A stretch of 64,000 nt of DNA from Taibaiella lutea (GTDB taxonomy: Bacteria; Bacteroidota; Bacteroidia; Chitinophagales; Chitinophagaceae): positions 496,001 to 560,000 of the forward strand of contig NZ_VWSH01000004.1 of NCBI RefSeq assembly GCF_008629695.1, given 5' to 3'. The position numbers were made by a program, and so were the translations under genes. This document shows, one piece after another, positions 53,548-62,520 of this stretch. The notes below the pieces were generated by a model. The model was not told where the DNA came from, made no database searches, and worked only from the letters and a program-made list of their open reading frames with translations. Numbering within the stretch: the first letter of the stretch is position 1; each line of letters starts with the position of its first letter.

Positions 53548-53569
53548 AAGTAGTAGCAATTTACTACTT
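53548..53569. promoter_or_regulatory. Candidate HxlR operator at the thiolase promoter
   Basis: Dyad AAGTAGTA (53548-53555) and TACTACTT (53562-53569) with a 6-base spacer. It lies right next to the minus-strand -7 box TAATTTTG of the thiolase gene (53538-53545) and upstream of the divergent HxlR gene. Confidence 0.6.
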
Positions 53570-53667
53570 CTTTTTTTATAACTTAGCATCGAAATTCCTG
53601 ATGCGGACAGGAATGGATTTGAAACACATCATTGATAATAGAGACAGATAACAGGAGGAAGGCATTT

Positions 53668-54072
53668 ATGAAAACAGCGACAATGAGATCGGCTTGCCCT
53701 ATCAGTTGTACATTAGATGTATTAGGTGATAAATGGAGCCTGCTAATCATGAGAGATTTATTATTATTCGGGACAAATTCTTTTGGCGAATTCCTTCTTT
53801 CGGATGAAAAAATAGCCAGGAATATCCTTGCGGACAGGCTGGAAGTTTTGGTGAAAGAAGCCTTTATTGTCAAAGAAGTTTCCCCCGACAATAAATCGAA
53901 GTTCCTGTATTATCCGACTAAAAAAGGTGTTGACCTGGTTCCCATGCTGCTACAGTTAGCCGCATGGAGCCAAAAGCATAATCCCTCTTGCAAACCTAAA
54001 AAAGAGGTGGCGGCATATACAGATAGTAAAGGGAAAGCTATGCGCGATCTTAAAAAGAGAATCCGTCAATAA
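53668..54072 (+). CDS. HxlR-family transcriptional regulator
   Basis: 134 residues from the ATG at 53668, chosen because AGGAGG stands 8-13 bases before it, a rare clear Shine-Dalgarno here. CPISCTLDVLGDKWSLLIMRDLLLFGTNSFGEFLLSDEKIARNILADRLEVL is the HxlR winged helix; the Cys at CPISC may be the redox or aldehyde sensor. Divergent from the thiolase gene and separated by a dyad, so it probably represses it. Confidence 0.9.
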   Translation: MKTATMRSACPISCTLDVLGDKWSLLIMRDLLLFGTNSFGEFLLSDEKIARNILADRLEVLVKEAFIVKEVSPDNKSKFLYYPTKKGVDLVPMLLQLAAWSQKHNPSCKPKKEVAAYTDSKGKAMRDLKKRIRQ

Positions 54073-54113
54073 AAACCATAGGATTCATTTATATCATCCT
54101 GAAAATTGATACT

Positions 54114-54695
54114 ATGCAAGCAGCAGAAATATTGAAGCAACATTTACTCAAGACAGCAACACTTACAGACGAACAGTTTGATTACATATTTTCACATTTC
54201 AGGCCAATTTCCTTTAAAAAAGGACAGGTTATCATATCGCCGGGAGACAAGGTGGATGCCGAATATTTTGTCATTAGCGGTTGCTTAAAATCGTTCTATA
54301 TGAATGATGACCTGAAAATGTTTATCCTTCAATTTGCAATGCCTACCTGGTGGGCTTCAGATTATAATGCATTGTTTTATCAGGTGAAAGCCACGATAAC
54401 GGTTGACTGTGTAACAGATGCAGAAGTCCTTTGCCTTAGCAGCGATGACAGAGAAAAGTTGTGCAACGAAATACACCAGTTCGAACGCTTCTTCCGGTGG
54501 AGAACAAATAAAGGATATGTAGCGGCGCACAAACGGTTGCTTTCATTTATGGATAATGATGCAAAAGGCAGGTATGAAGATCTGCTGAGGCTTTATCCCG
54601 AACTTTATAATATGGTCCCTAAACAGTTGATAGCTGCTTATCTTGGCGTTTCAAGGGAAACACTAAGTCGCTTGAATTATAAGAGACATACTTAG
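54114..54695 (+). CDS. Crp/Fnr-family transcriptional regulator, second copy
   Basis: 193 residues. N-terminal barrel (FKKGQVIISPGDKVDAEYFVISGCLKSFY) and C-terminal helix-turn-helix (VPKQLIAAYLGVSRETLSRLNYKR). Same type as the gene at 43643. It lies 41 bases after the HxlR gene; whether they share a transcript is unclear. Confidence 0.9.
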   Translation: MQAAEILKQHLLKTATLTDEQFDYIFSHFRPISFKKGQVIISPGDKVDAEYFVISGCLKSFYMNDDLKMFILQFAMPTWWASDYNALFYQVKATITVDCVTDAEVLCLSSDDREKLCNEIHQFERFFRWRTNKGYVAAHKRLLSFMDNDAKGRYEDLLRLYPELYNMVPKQLIAAYLGVSRETLSRLNYKRHT

Positions 54696-54757
54696 TATCA
54701 AAAAGCCACAGGTGCTTTGACTATTGAAAGCGTAAAATACTTACACACTCCAAGCCG

Positions 54758-54798
54758 AAAAGCTGTGAAATCATTTTATGGATTTCACAGCTTTTTTG
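54758..54798. terminator. Strong hairpin terminator
   Basis: AAAAGCTGTGAAATC / GATTTCACAGCTTTT, a 15-base perfect stem followed by T residues, between convergent genes. Confidence 0.9.
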
Positions 54799-54811
54799 AT
54801 TACCCTGATAA

Positions 54812-55618
54812 TTATTTACCAACCGAAAATAATCCCTGAAGTTTGCCGATAGGCATAGCATTTTCGCTGAATACATCTGAGTCCCCGTCTTCCAGAAATG
54901 CTTTTGCGGCACTCGCGGCCGTTTGCCATACAAGCTGCGATACGCCTGTACCCGCACTTAACCTTTTTACGCCCAAATCTGCAAGCCTGTCCGCTTTTGG
55001 CAAGCCGGGCATTGCCATTACATTTAAAGGCAATGTAGTATTATCCGCTATGTTGGCAATCTCTTCTCCGTTTACAATAACCGGCACAAATAGCCCGCTT
55101 GCTCCTGCCGCCGCATATTGTTTTCCTCTCCTTATTACCTCTGCTGCGCGTTCTTCATCCGGTAAAAGTGAAGCTAAATAGACATCGGTCCTTGCATTGA
55201 TATATAATTTCGAACCGTAGTTTTCTGCGACATTTCGAATGGCTTCTATTTTTCTTGCCAACAGGTCCGGACTGTCTCTCCCGTCTTCAATATTAATTCC
55301 GGCAACACCTGCATCAAGCAGCATCTTTACATTTGCGGCAACAGTAAGCGGATCATCACTATAGCCATTCTCAAAATCCACGGAAAGAGGCACACTTATC
55401 ACACGGGCTATGTTCCCCGCTACCTGTGCATTTAATGCGGCATCCATCTTATATCCGTCAGGATAACCAAGAGACCATGCCACTCCCGCGCTCGTGGTAG
55501 CAATGGCAGGCGCACCAAGGTCTTCAATAATTTTTGCGCTTGCCGCATCCCATGCGTTAGGGAGTATCAGCGGTCTGCTTTGCCTGTGCAGGCTTATAAA
55601 TTTTTCATCTGTGTTCAT
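54812..55618 (-). CDS. Isocitrate lyase / phosphoenolpyruvate mutase family protein
   Basis: 268 residues from the ATG at 55618; the longer frame to 55747 would overlap the upstream SDR gene. LPNAWDAASAKIIEDLGAPAIATTSAGVAWSLGYPDG, SVDFENGYSDDP (Mg-binding acidic residues), GVAGINIEDG and KLYINARTDVYL are conserved. The family includes PEP mutases, methylisocitrate lyases and oxaloacetate hydrolases; the conserved KKCGH Cys loop of true isocitrate lyases is not seen. Substrate unknown. Follows an SDR gene by 64 bases. Confidence 0.9.
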   Translation of the reverse strand: MNTDEKFISLHRQSRPLILPNAWDAASAKIIEDLGAPAIATTSAGVAWSLGYPDGYKMDAALNAQVAGNIARVISVPLSVDFENGYSDDPLTVAANVKMLLDAGVAGINIEDGRDSPDLLARKIEAIRNVAENYGSKLYINARTDVYLASLLPDEERAAEVIRRGKQYAAAGASGLFVPVIVNGEEIANIADNTTLPLNVMAMPGLPKADRLADLGVKRLSAGTGVSQLVWQTAASAAKAFLEDGDSDVFSENAMPIGKLQGLFSVGK

Positions 55619-55682
55619 AACACCATCTGTTTTTGCAATTAGTTTATAAATACATCTAAACTCAACTTGTTCATAGCAAGGC

Positions 55683-56501
55683 TTACAGCCCATGTGCTTC
55701 ATCCGAAACCTGTTTCCATGCGTCCCATTCCGCCCAGCGCGATTCATAGTTTTGCTTAACGAAGGGATAAGATATTTTTCCGAGGAATAATCTTAAAGGT
55801 GGGTTTGCGCTGTCAACCAATTTCAAAACGGCATTGCTTGTTGCTTTCGGGTCGCCAAAGAAATCAGGCGTAAAACTTGCAAACAATTCACCTTTCACCT
55901 TTTCATAAAGTGGGTTAGGATCTGTATGTACCGCAGATGTGCCGCCCCAGTCTGTTGAAAATGCATTCGGCTCTATCATAGAAACCTTGATGCCAAATGG
56001 GGCTATTTCCTGTACAAGAGACTCAGTCAGGCCTTCTACTGCAAATTTAGATGCGTTATATATACCTAATGTCGGAAATGTTACCACGCCCAAAACACTT
56101 GATAATTGAATAATGTGGCCACCTTTCTGCTCACGCATGATGGGTATAACAGCTTGTGTTGCCCACAGCAATCCAAAGAAGTTGGTTTCAAACTGAGCAC
56201 GGGCCTGCTGTTCAGTAGTTTCTTCAATAGCCCCAAACAGTCCGTAGCCGGCATTATTTATCAGAACATCAATCCTTCCGAAATGATCCTTTCCGGCATT
56301 TACAGCGGCAAACACTTCTTCACGATTATTTACATCCAGTTTAAGCGGGAAAACACTTTCACCATACTGCCGGACCAGATCGTCCAGCGTATCAAGGTTG
56401 CGTGCTGTTGCTATTACTTTATCACCACGTTTTAAGAACGCCTCTGCCCAGATTTTACCAAATCCTTTTGAAGCACCTGTAATTAAAATTGTCTTTGACA
56501 T
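55683..56501 (-). CDS. Short-chain dehydrogenase/reductase
   Basis: 272 residues. ILITGASKGFGKIWAEAF binds NADP(H), NNAGYGLFGAIEE, Ser in QLSSVLG and YNASK are the active site. Classical SDR of unknown substrate. First of two co-directional genes with the PEP-mutase-like gene. Two CRP-type boxes are 176-228 bases upstream of its start. Confidence 0.92.
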   Translation of the reverse strand: MSKTILITGASKGFGKIWAEAFLKRGDKVIATARNLDTLDDLVRQYGESVFPLKLDVNNREEVFAAVNAGKDHFGRIDVLINNAGYGLFGAIEETTEQQARAQFETNFFGLLWATQAVIPIMREQKGGHIIQLSSVLGVVTFPTLGIYNASKFAVEGLTESLVQEIAPFGIKVSMIEPNAFSTDWGGTSAVHTDPNPLYEKVKGELFASFTPDFFGDPKATSNAVLKLVDSANPPLRLFLGKISYPFVKQNYESRWAEWDAWKQVSDEAHGL

Positions 56502-56939
56502 TGTTTTAAATTTTTGTTTTTAAAGAAATTCAGATAACGCTATCAGGATTGGAAATGAAGAGAAAACAGACTGTATTTTTATCCGACGTAGAAGCTTCTG
56601 TACGTTGAATGTCATTATTTCTATCCTCTTTTTATCCCGATTACAACAAAGGTGGTTTGTAAAAATGAGGTGATTGTGTGACGCGCGTCACATTTAATAA
56701 CTTGCTCCGATTATGTGACCTGCGTCACATTTTCAGTAGTGTTTTTATAAATAAACAGGAAGTGTGTGGATATTTCGGACGAAGCATAAAAACTGATTCC
56801 GGATTAGTTTTTGTGCCGTTTTTATAATATCAATTGAAAATTGATTTTATTTGCTTTCTTATAAATGGAATTTCATCCATTTTATCTTTTAATTATTGGT
56901 GGTCTGGTATTTTTCAGCTTTCTAAATTTCATTAGTTAG
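56502..56939. other. Divergent intergenic region with two CRP-type boxes
   Basis: 440 bases between the SDR and the sensor kinase gene. Besides the two dyads at 56677-56729 listed separately, the right half is AT-rich with a TATCTTTT box near 56883. Confidence 0.55.
56677..56729. promoter_or_regulatory. Two Crp/Fnr-type operator boxes
   Basis: TGTGACGCGCGTCACA at 56677-56692, a perfect palindrome, and TGTGACCTGCGTCACA at 56714-56729, differing by two bases in the centre. Both fit TGTGA-N6-TCACA. Centre spacing is 37 bases. Confidence 0.7.
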
Positions 56940-59852
56940 ATGCATTATAGGTCTATATGGATTGTTATGTTATTTGTGTCTCTTTCTTGTTTTTTTTCAG
57001 GAGTTAATGCACATTTATTAACCTATAAGACTATTTCAACTGACAATGGGTTGCCAAGTAATGAAATTCATTACATCATGCAGGATTCTAAGGGTTATGT
57101 ATGGATTGGCACTAAAAATGGTCTTTGCAGATGGGATAGTAAGAATTTTGAATATTTCACAGTCACAGATGGTTTGCCCAACAATGAGGTGCTGTATCTG
57201 TATGAAGATTCTAAAGGCAGAATCTGGATTTCCTGTTTCAGTGCGGAGCTTTGTTATTTTTTTAATGGCAGTATTCATAACACAAGAAATACTTCATTTC
57301 TAAATCGTATCAAAAATTATCCCGGCACAATGCTTACAGAGCTCAACAATGAACTCTATTATACCTCCATTGACGGAAAGCTGAACATCTTTAACTTTCT
57401 GACTCAAAAGATGACCGCTTATGATAAATTAGGTACGCTTCCTACATTCTCCTATCTGCAATATAAGGGTAAAATCTGGGGAGTTCAGGATGTACGGATA
57501 AGAGATTCTTTGATTGCTAAAAATGCAAAAACGCTTACATGGTTTAAAGATTCCAGTTATTATACCCCTTATTATTATTATCCGAACCTGCCCAGGCTGG
57601 ATATTGTAACCCGCATGGACTTTAAGAACAGGGAATATGCCTTTCAATATGGAATGGATACACCATTTTATCATGCAGCCTTCACTGATAAAGACCTGCA
57701 GACGGCGATATATAATGATGGGAAAGTGTTGGAGATATATAAAGACCACATAATACAAAAGAAGGATAATTACGTTTTGAAAGTTAAATATGCGAACCGC
57801 GCTCATGTTTTTCCTATAAACAAGAACTTATATATCGGGTCGACCTCCGGTTTATTATTCTGCCCTCAAATACCTATACTCGAGTTTAATCAGGATCAAA
57901 ATATTAATAATACCGCCAGATTTATTTTCAGGTACGCCAACAATACTTATGTTGTCAATAGCGAATATCAACTGATAAACATTGATAATCAAAAACAGGT
58001 TAACCAATTAAATGAAAACGCAGTCAATTTATACAACATACTATATTTTAAAAACAAATTTTATCTAACCACCTCATTTGATATTTTCAGTTTAAGCAAC
58101 CCTAACGGAATTATAGAAAAGTATAAAAACACGAACCCGCTAATTGTACCTAATTTTAAATACATAACGCCCAGCAAAAAAAACAACTCTTTTTTTGTTG
58201 CAAACGGAGGAAGGAACGGTATCCTCTTTGTTGACTTCAAGACAAATATTTCCAAACCTCTTATGGTCGATATTGCTATGAAGGTATACAGCATATACGA
58301 AGACGGCCAATCACGTTTATGGTATTCCACCACCAATAAGGTTTATTATACGGATGAATATTACAACGGGATAAAAAACAGCAGGGAGTTTGTGCTCGAC
58401 CCTTCAAACGCTGTATTTTGCAAGAGTATCCAGGAAGATAAAAGAGGGAATCTTTTTTTCACCACGAACGGCGGTGTTTTTGTATATGACGGGAAGCATA
58501 AGTACAGGATAGACCGGAGCAATCTTTTGAGCGACAATGAATGCAATAAAATACTTATTGACACCCTTCGCAGCTGTTTCTGGGTGGCTACCAAGGACGG
58601 ATTGGACCGGATTGGCTACTTTAAAGAAAACGGTGGGTTGAAGTTTAAGGCTTTAAGTAAGTTTTTTGCATCAGACGGCTTAAGGTCTGACAATATCAAC
58701 GACATATTGATGGACAGCAACAAACTGTACATAGCTACAGACAAAGGTGTTAATATCCTGGACGATATAAATTATCGCCCTGATACCATGTCAATACCTG
58801 TTTACATTAAGCTTACAGCCATAAACGCTGTAGCAGATAAAGGTTATGACACGATAAAAACTATCAGCCTGGAACATGACCGGAACAATTTAACCATCGG
58901 GTTCTCAGCATTGTATTTTTTAAGGCGCGACCGTTTAAAAATAAAAGCTTACCTGTACAGGAACAACAACCTTGTTTCACAAAGTGAGATAACGGGAGAC
59001 AAGATAGATTATTACTCCTTAAATGATGGAGACTACAAACTTATCCTTTATGCCTTTGACCAGGATTACCGCTACCTCAATGGGCGTTCTGCACCATTTG
59101 AGTTTACCATAAAGCCTCCTTATTACAAGACCTGGTGGTTCATCTTGGGTTCGGGCCTGCTGATAATCGTAATCAGTACAAGCCTGTTATTATGGAGCCA
59201 GAACCGGCGCAAGAAACGTGCCCTGCAACAGGCCGAGCTACAAGCTAAATTGAATGAATCGACGCTTAAGTCTTTGCAGAGCCAGATGAACCCCCATTTT
59301 GTTTTCAACTCGCTTAATACCATACAGTCTTTTATTACGGAAAAGAATGAAGAAGGCGCTATTGATTACCTTTCGGATTTCAGCGGCCTCATACGTGAGA
59401 TACTGGAGCAGTCTGTGCATACCTTTATAAGCCTTGAGAACGAAATTCAATTCCTCCGGCATTATGTTCAGCTTGAAATCACCCGGTTCAAGAGCAAGTT
59501 TGATGTGGTATGGACTATTGAGCTGGATGAAGACGACTTAGCCGATATATATATACCCACTATGCTTATCCAACCGATCGTAGAGAACGCAGTAAAACAT
59601 GGTGTATCGAGCCTCAATGACATTGAAGGTCACATAGAAATAAGCATTGACTTAGTTCATGACAACCTGTTGAGGGTAGTAGTTAAGGACAATGGCCGGC
59701 CGGTTCCCCATAAGAAATTCAAGGGTAATTCAATAGCAGTGCAGACCATTAAGGACCGTTTGAATATTTACACGAAGAATAAGCTGAAAGGAGAGTACCA
59801 TTTGGTGATATCCGAAACCGGCGCCACCGCAACTATAACAATCCCTATTTAG
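56940..59852 (+). CDS. Two-component-propeller sensor histidine kinase (LytS type)
   Basis: 970 residues. A signal peptide is followed by two-component-regulator propeller repeats (GLPSNEIHYIMQDSKGYVWIGTKNGL and similar, about 30-640) that would sense a ligand outside the inner membrane, a Y_Y_Y-type beta domain (about 650-722), a membrane helix at about 732-752 and a cytosolic LytS-type kinase. The phosphorylated His is in NPHFVFNSLNTIQSF (H786), and the ATPase N-box is ENAVKH at 882-887. No LytTR response regulator lies next to it. Two CRP-type boxes are upstream. Confidence 0.92.
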   Translation: MHYRSIWIVMLFVSLSCFFSGVNAHLLTYKTISTDNGLPSNEIHYIMQDSKGYVWIGTKNGLCRWDSKNFEYFTVTDGLPNNEVLYLYEDSKGRIWISCFSAELCYFFNGSIHNTRNTSFLNRIKNYPGTMLTELNNELYYTSIDGKLNIFNFLTQKMTAYDKLGTLPTFSYLQYKGKIWGVQDVRIRDSLIAKNAKTLTWFKDSSYYTPYYYYPNLPRLDIVTRMDFKNREYAFQYGMDTPFYHAAFTDKDLQTAIYNDGKVLEIYKDHIIQKKDNYVLKVKYANRAHVFPINKNLYIGSTSGLLFCPQIPILEFNQDQNINNTARFIFRYANNTYVVNSEYQLINIDNQKQVNQLNENAVNLYNILYFKNKFYLTTSFDIFSLSNPNGIIEKYKNTNPLIVPNFKYITPSKKNNSFFVANGGRNGILFVDFKTNISKPLMVDIAMKVYSIYEDGQSRLWYSTTNKVYYTDEYYNGIKNSREFVLDPSNAVFCKSIQEDKRGNLFFTTNGGVFVYDGKHKYRIDRSNLLSDNECNKILIDTLRSCFWVATKDGLDRIGYFKENGGLKFKALSKFFASDGLRSDNINDILMDSNKLYIATDKGVNILDDINYRPDTMSIPVYIKLTAINAVADKGYDTIKTISLEHDRNNLTIGFSALYFLRRDRLKIKAYLYRNNNLVSQSEITGDKIDYYSLNDGDYKLILYAFDQDYRYLNGRSAPFEFTIKPPYYKTWWFILGSGLLIIVISTSLLLWSQNRRKKRALQQAELQAKLNESTLKSLQSQMNPHFVFNSLNTIQSFITEKNEEGAIDYLSDFSGLIREILEQSVHTFISLENEIQFLRHYVQLEITRFKSKFDVVWTIELDEDDLADIYIPTMLIQPIVENAVKHGVSSLNDIEGHIEISIDLVHDNLLRVVVKDNGRPVPHKKFKGNSIAVQTIKDRLNIYTKNKLKGEYHLVISETGATATITIPI

Positions 59853-59864
59853 ACAGAACAAATA

Positions 59865-60221
59865 TTATTTCCCGACAATTTTCTTCCGGTGTACAATGCC
59901 CCAATCTGAAAGTTCAGTAATGATGGCTTGCAGCGTATTGCCGTGTTCCGTCAATTCATATTCAACCGTTATGGGTTGCGTATTCAAAACGGTTCGTTTT
60001 ATCAGCTGGTTTATTTCCAGTTCTTTTAATTCTTTGCTCAGCATTCTGTTGGAAACTCCTTCAACATCATTCAGAATATCAGTAAACCTTCTTTTGCCGT
60101 AACAGCAAATAGAAGAGATTATAGCTATCTTCCATTTCCCGTTCAGCGCGTCCATCGCATCCTGAACAGATCGCATCCTTTTCTTTTGTTCCTGCTGGAA
60201 CTCCGTTATTTCACACCTCAT
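59865..60221 (-). CDS. HxlR-family transcriptional regulator, second copy
   Basis: 118 residues. SVQDAMDALNGKWKIAIISSICCYGKRRFTDILNDVEGVSNRMLSKELKELEINQLIKRTVL is the HxlR winged helix. It is divergent from an SDR gene; a dyad AAGTTA...TAACTT covers its own -7 box TAACTTTG (60264-60271) and lies just upstream of the SDR promoter. Probably represses both. Confidence 0.9.
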   Translation of the reverse strand: MRCEITEFQQEQKKRMRSVQDAMDALNGKWKIAIISSICCYGKRRFTDILNDVEGVSNRMLSKELKELEINQLIKRTVLNTQPITVEYELTEHGNTLQAIITELSDWGIVHRKKIVGK

Positions 60222-60263
60222 AAGTTTACTTAGTTACACCTGTGTTACCATTACTTTTCGGCA

Positions 60264-60300
60264 CAAAGTTACTAAAAATAACTTGCGCAGTCTACCTTTG
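60264..60300. promoter_or_regulatory. Divergent promoters sharing an HxlR operator
   Basis: Dyad AAGTTA (60266-60271) / TAACTT (60279-60284). Minus -7 box TAACTTTG at 60264-60271; plus -7 box TACCTTTG at 60293-60300. One bound dimer could block both directions. Confidence 0.65.
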
Positions 60301-60325
60301 TCTCTCAATCTTAAAAAAAGAACTC

Positions 60326-61078
60326 ATGAGTAAATTAAAGAATAAAGTAGCAGTTATTACAGGCGGTAATAGCGGCATCGGATTAGGTATTGCCGAAGCA
60401 TTTAAAAATGAAGGTGCAATGGGTGCAATTGTCGGCAGAAACCAGGATACTTTAGACAGTGCTGTAGCTCAGCTTGGCGATAATTTTATAGCCATAAATG
60501 CAGATGTAACCAATGTTGCCGATCTGGAAAGAGTGTTTAGAGAAACATCGGAAAAATTTGGCAAGATAGACGTGATTGTGGCCAATGCGGGTGGTGGAAC
60601 TATAGGAACTGTGGCAGATATCAGCGAAGCAGACTATGACAAAACGATGGATTTAAACCTGAAGAGTGTTTACTTCACTGTCCAGAAAGCATTGCCTCAT
60701 ATGAATGACGGTGGCTCTGTTATTCTTATCGGCTCAAATGCAGCACATCGGGCATATGCTTCCTTTACACTGTATGGTGCTGCAAAGGCCGCTGTTATCT
60801 ATTTGGCAAAAGGGCTTTCAAGCGATCTTTTAGATAGAAAAATCAGGGCAAATGTAATAACACCGGGCACAACAGACACACCGGCATTTGACAAGTTTGT
60901 TCCCGCAGAACAAATTGAAGCTGTAAAAAAACACTATGCAGGCGTAATGCCGACAGGCAGAATCGGACAACCATCTGACATTGGCAAAGCAGCCGTTTTC
61001 CTGGCCTCTGATGATGCTGCATTTATGCTTGGCGCCGAACTTCTCGTTGATGGTGGCATGACCTATCTGGCTAAATAA
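60326..61078 (+). CDS. Short-chain dehydrogenase/reductase
   Basis: 250 residues from the ATG at 60326. VAVITGGNSGIGLGIAEAF, VIVANAGGG, Ser in LIGSNAAH and YGAAK form the SDR core; the C-terminal SDDAAFMLGAELLVDGGM is typical of glucose dehydrogenase-like and 3-oxoacyl reductases. Controlled by the divergent HxlR. Followed by a second SDR gene after 54 bases. Confidence 0.92.
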   Translation: MSKLKNKVAVITGGNSGIGLGIAEAFKNEGAMGAIVGRNQDTLDSAVAQLGDNFIAINADVTNVADLERVFRETSEKFGKIDVIVANAGGGTIGTVADISEADYDKTMDLNLKSVYFTVQKALPHMNDGGSVILIGSNAAHRAYASFTLYGAAKAAVIYLAKGLSSDLLDRKIRANVITPGTTDTPAFDKFVPAEQIEAVKKHYAGVMPTGRIGQPSDIGKAAVFLASDDAAFMLGAELLVDGGMTYLAK

Positions 61079-61132
61079 TTAACCCTCACATTGGCACAAA
61101 TTTGTAACCCGTGCTATCAAATAATTCTTAAA

Positions 61133-61891
61133 ATGAGTAGATTAAAAAACAAAGTAGCAGTAGTTACCGGCGCTTCAAAAGGAATAGGCGCATCTATCGC
61201 AAAGCATTTTGCGGCAGAAGGCGCAAAGGTTGTTGTGAATTATGCTTCAAGCAAAGAAGGAGCAGATAAAGTAGTTAGAGAGATAACAGGTAATGGAGGC
61301 ACAGCCATAGCGGTGCAGGCCGATGTATCGAACGAAGCCGATGTAATCAGGCTGTTTGACGAAGCAAAAAAGGCTTTCGGCACATTGGATATTTTGGTAA
61401 ACAACGCAGTCTTTCAGCAATTTTTGCCTATCGAACAGGCATCGGCAGAAGCTTTCCATCAGCATTTCAACGTCAATGTTTTGGGGCCGGTACTTACTAT
61501 TCAGGCGGCTCTGAAACTGTTTGGCGATAAAGGAGGCAATATCATCAATATCAGTTCCGGCGCAAGCAAATATCCGCTCCCGGCTGCCTCGTTGTATTCT
61601 GCAACTAAAGCGGCATTAGATGCCATCACAATTTCTTTATCAAAAGAACTGGGTGCAAAGAACGTTCGTATCAATTCCATCTTGCCGGGCGCTACGGAAA
61701 CAGAAGGTGCAACCAGTGCAGGTGTTACTGCCGGCAGCGATTATGAAAAAATGTTTATTGCCAATACCCCGCTTGGTCGCAGAGGCCAGCCGGAAGATAT
61801 TGCGAAAGCCGCCGTATTTCTTGCTTCCGGTGATGCAGCATGGATTACAGGCGAGCAGATTTCCGTTTCGGGTGGCATGTATGGCTTTTAA
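61133..61891 (+). CDS. Short-chain dehydrogenase/reductase
   Basis: 252 residues from the ATG at 61133. VAVVTGASKGIGASIAKHF, LVNNAVFQ (with Val instead of the usual Gly), Ser in NISSGASK and YSATK. Second SDR of an operon with the gene at 60326; the duplicated order suggests two steps on related ketones or polyols. Strong terminator follows. Confidence 0.92.
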   Translation: MSRLKNKVAVVTGASKGIGASIAKHFAAEGAKVVVNYASSKEGADKVVREITGNGGTAIAVQADVSNEADVIRLFDEAKKAFGTLDILVNNAVFQQFLPIEQASAEAFHQHFNVNVLGPVLTIQAALKLFGDKGGNIINISSGASKYPLPAASLYSATKAALDAITISLSKELGAKNVRINSILPGATETEGATSAGVTAGSDYEKMFIANTPLGRRGQPEDIAKAAVFLASGDAAWITGEQISVSGGMYGF

Positions 61892-62301
61892 AACGAAAAA
61901 ACGAAAAACACAATAATCGTCCCCAAAGTATTAATCCCTGTTTCTTCTGAAACAGGGATTTTTAATTACATCAAAAAATTGCTGACACTGTGGAGATAGA
62001 TACCGTCCGTCAATGAGAACACCCACAAATTGATATTCTCCCAAAAAGACTTCTGTTATGTAAGTTCATTTAAAAACTATCAATATTATTTATACTCCAA
62101 ATGCCTGCCGGTATAAAACGATAGTCATAAAGATGCCTACATTTGGGTCTTATATACCCTACCCCAAAATGAGTCTTTATAACAGCTCATCGCATTACGA
62201 AGAAAATTAAACAAACTACCGGCTACAAGCCGGTAGATTTAGTAGAAGCTGAATAAATTCAGCTTTCTCCAAGCGATGCTTAGTACCAACAATGACCCAC
62301 A
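61892..62301. other. Intergenic region with hairpins ahead of the transposase region
   Basis: About 410 bases. After the terminator at 61933 there is no gene. Two perfect hairpins (62215-62236 and 62249-62270) stand near the right end and could mark the left end of the mobile element. Confidence 0.5.
61933..61963 (+). terminator. Terminator of the SDR operon
   Basis: AATCCCTGTTTC / GAAACAGGGATT with T residues after it. Confidence 0.9.
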
Positions 62302-62520
62302 CTAATTTTTGTCTAACAACTTAGATAGTATAGCTAATAGCGCTCCAACTACTATAAAGATTACATGTTTTACAAGAAAGGCAATGATAAACCACATTAT
62401 CAGAAACCCTATGAAACTAAGTAAGTCATTAGGATGTATTTTCTGCCAAGCAACATAACCTGTAGCAACAGTAAATATAATAGTTAAGCATCCCATCAAG
62501 GATTTCCCGTTTTCATTCAT
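62302..62520 (-). CDS. Small membrane protein
   Basis: 72 residues from the ATG at 62520 (MNENGKSLMGCLTIIFTVATGYVAW); the longer frame to 62637 runs into an inverted-repeat region and is unlikely. Two hydrophobic helices. No family recognised. It lies inside the suspected mobile element. Confidence 0.5.
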   Translation of the reverse strand: MNENGKSLMGCLTIIFTVATGYVAWQKIHPNDLLSFIGFLIMWFIIAFLVKHVIFIVVGALLAILSKLLDKN

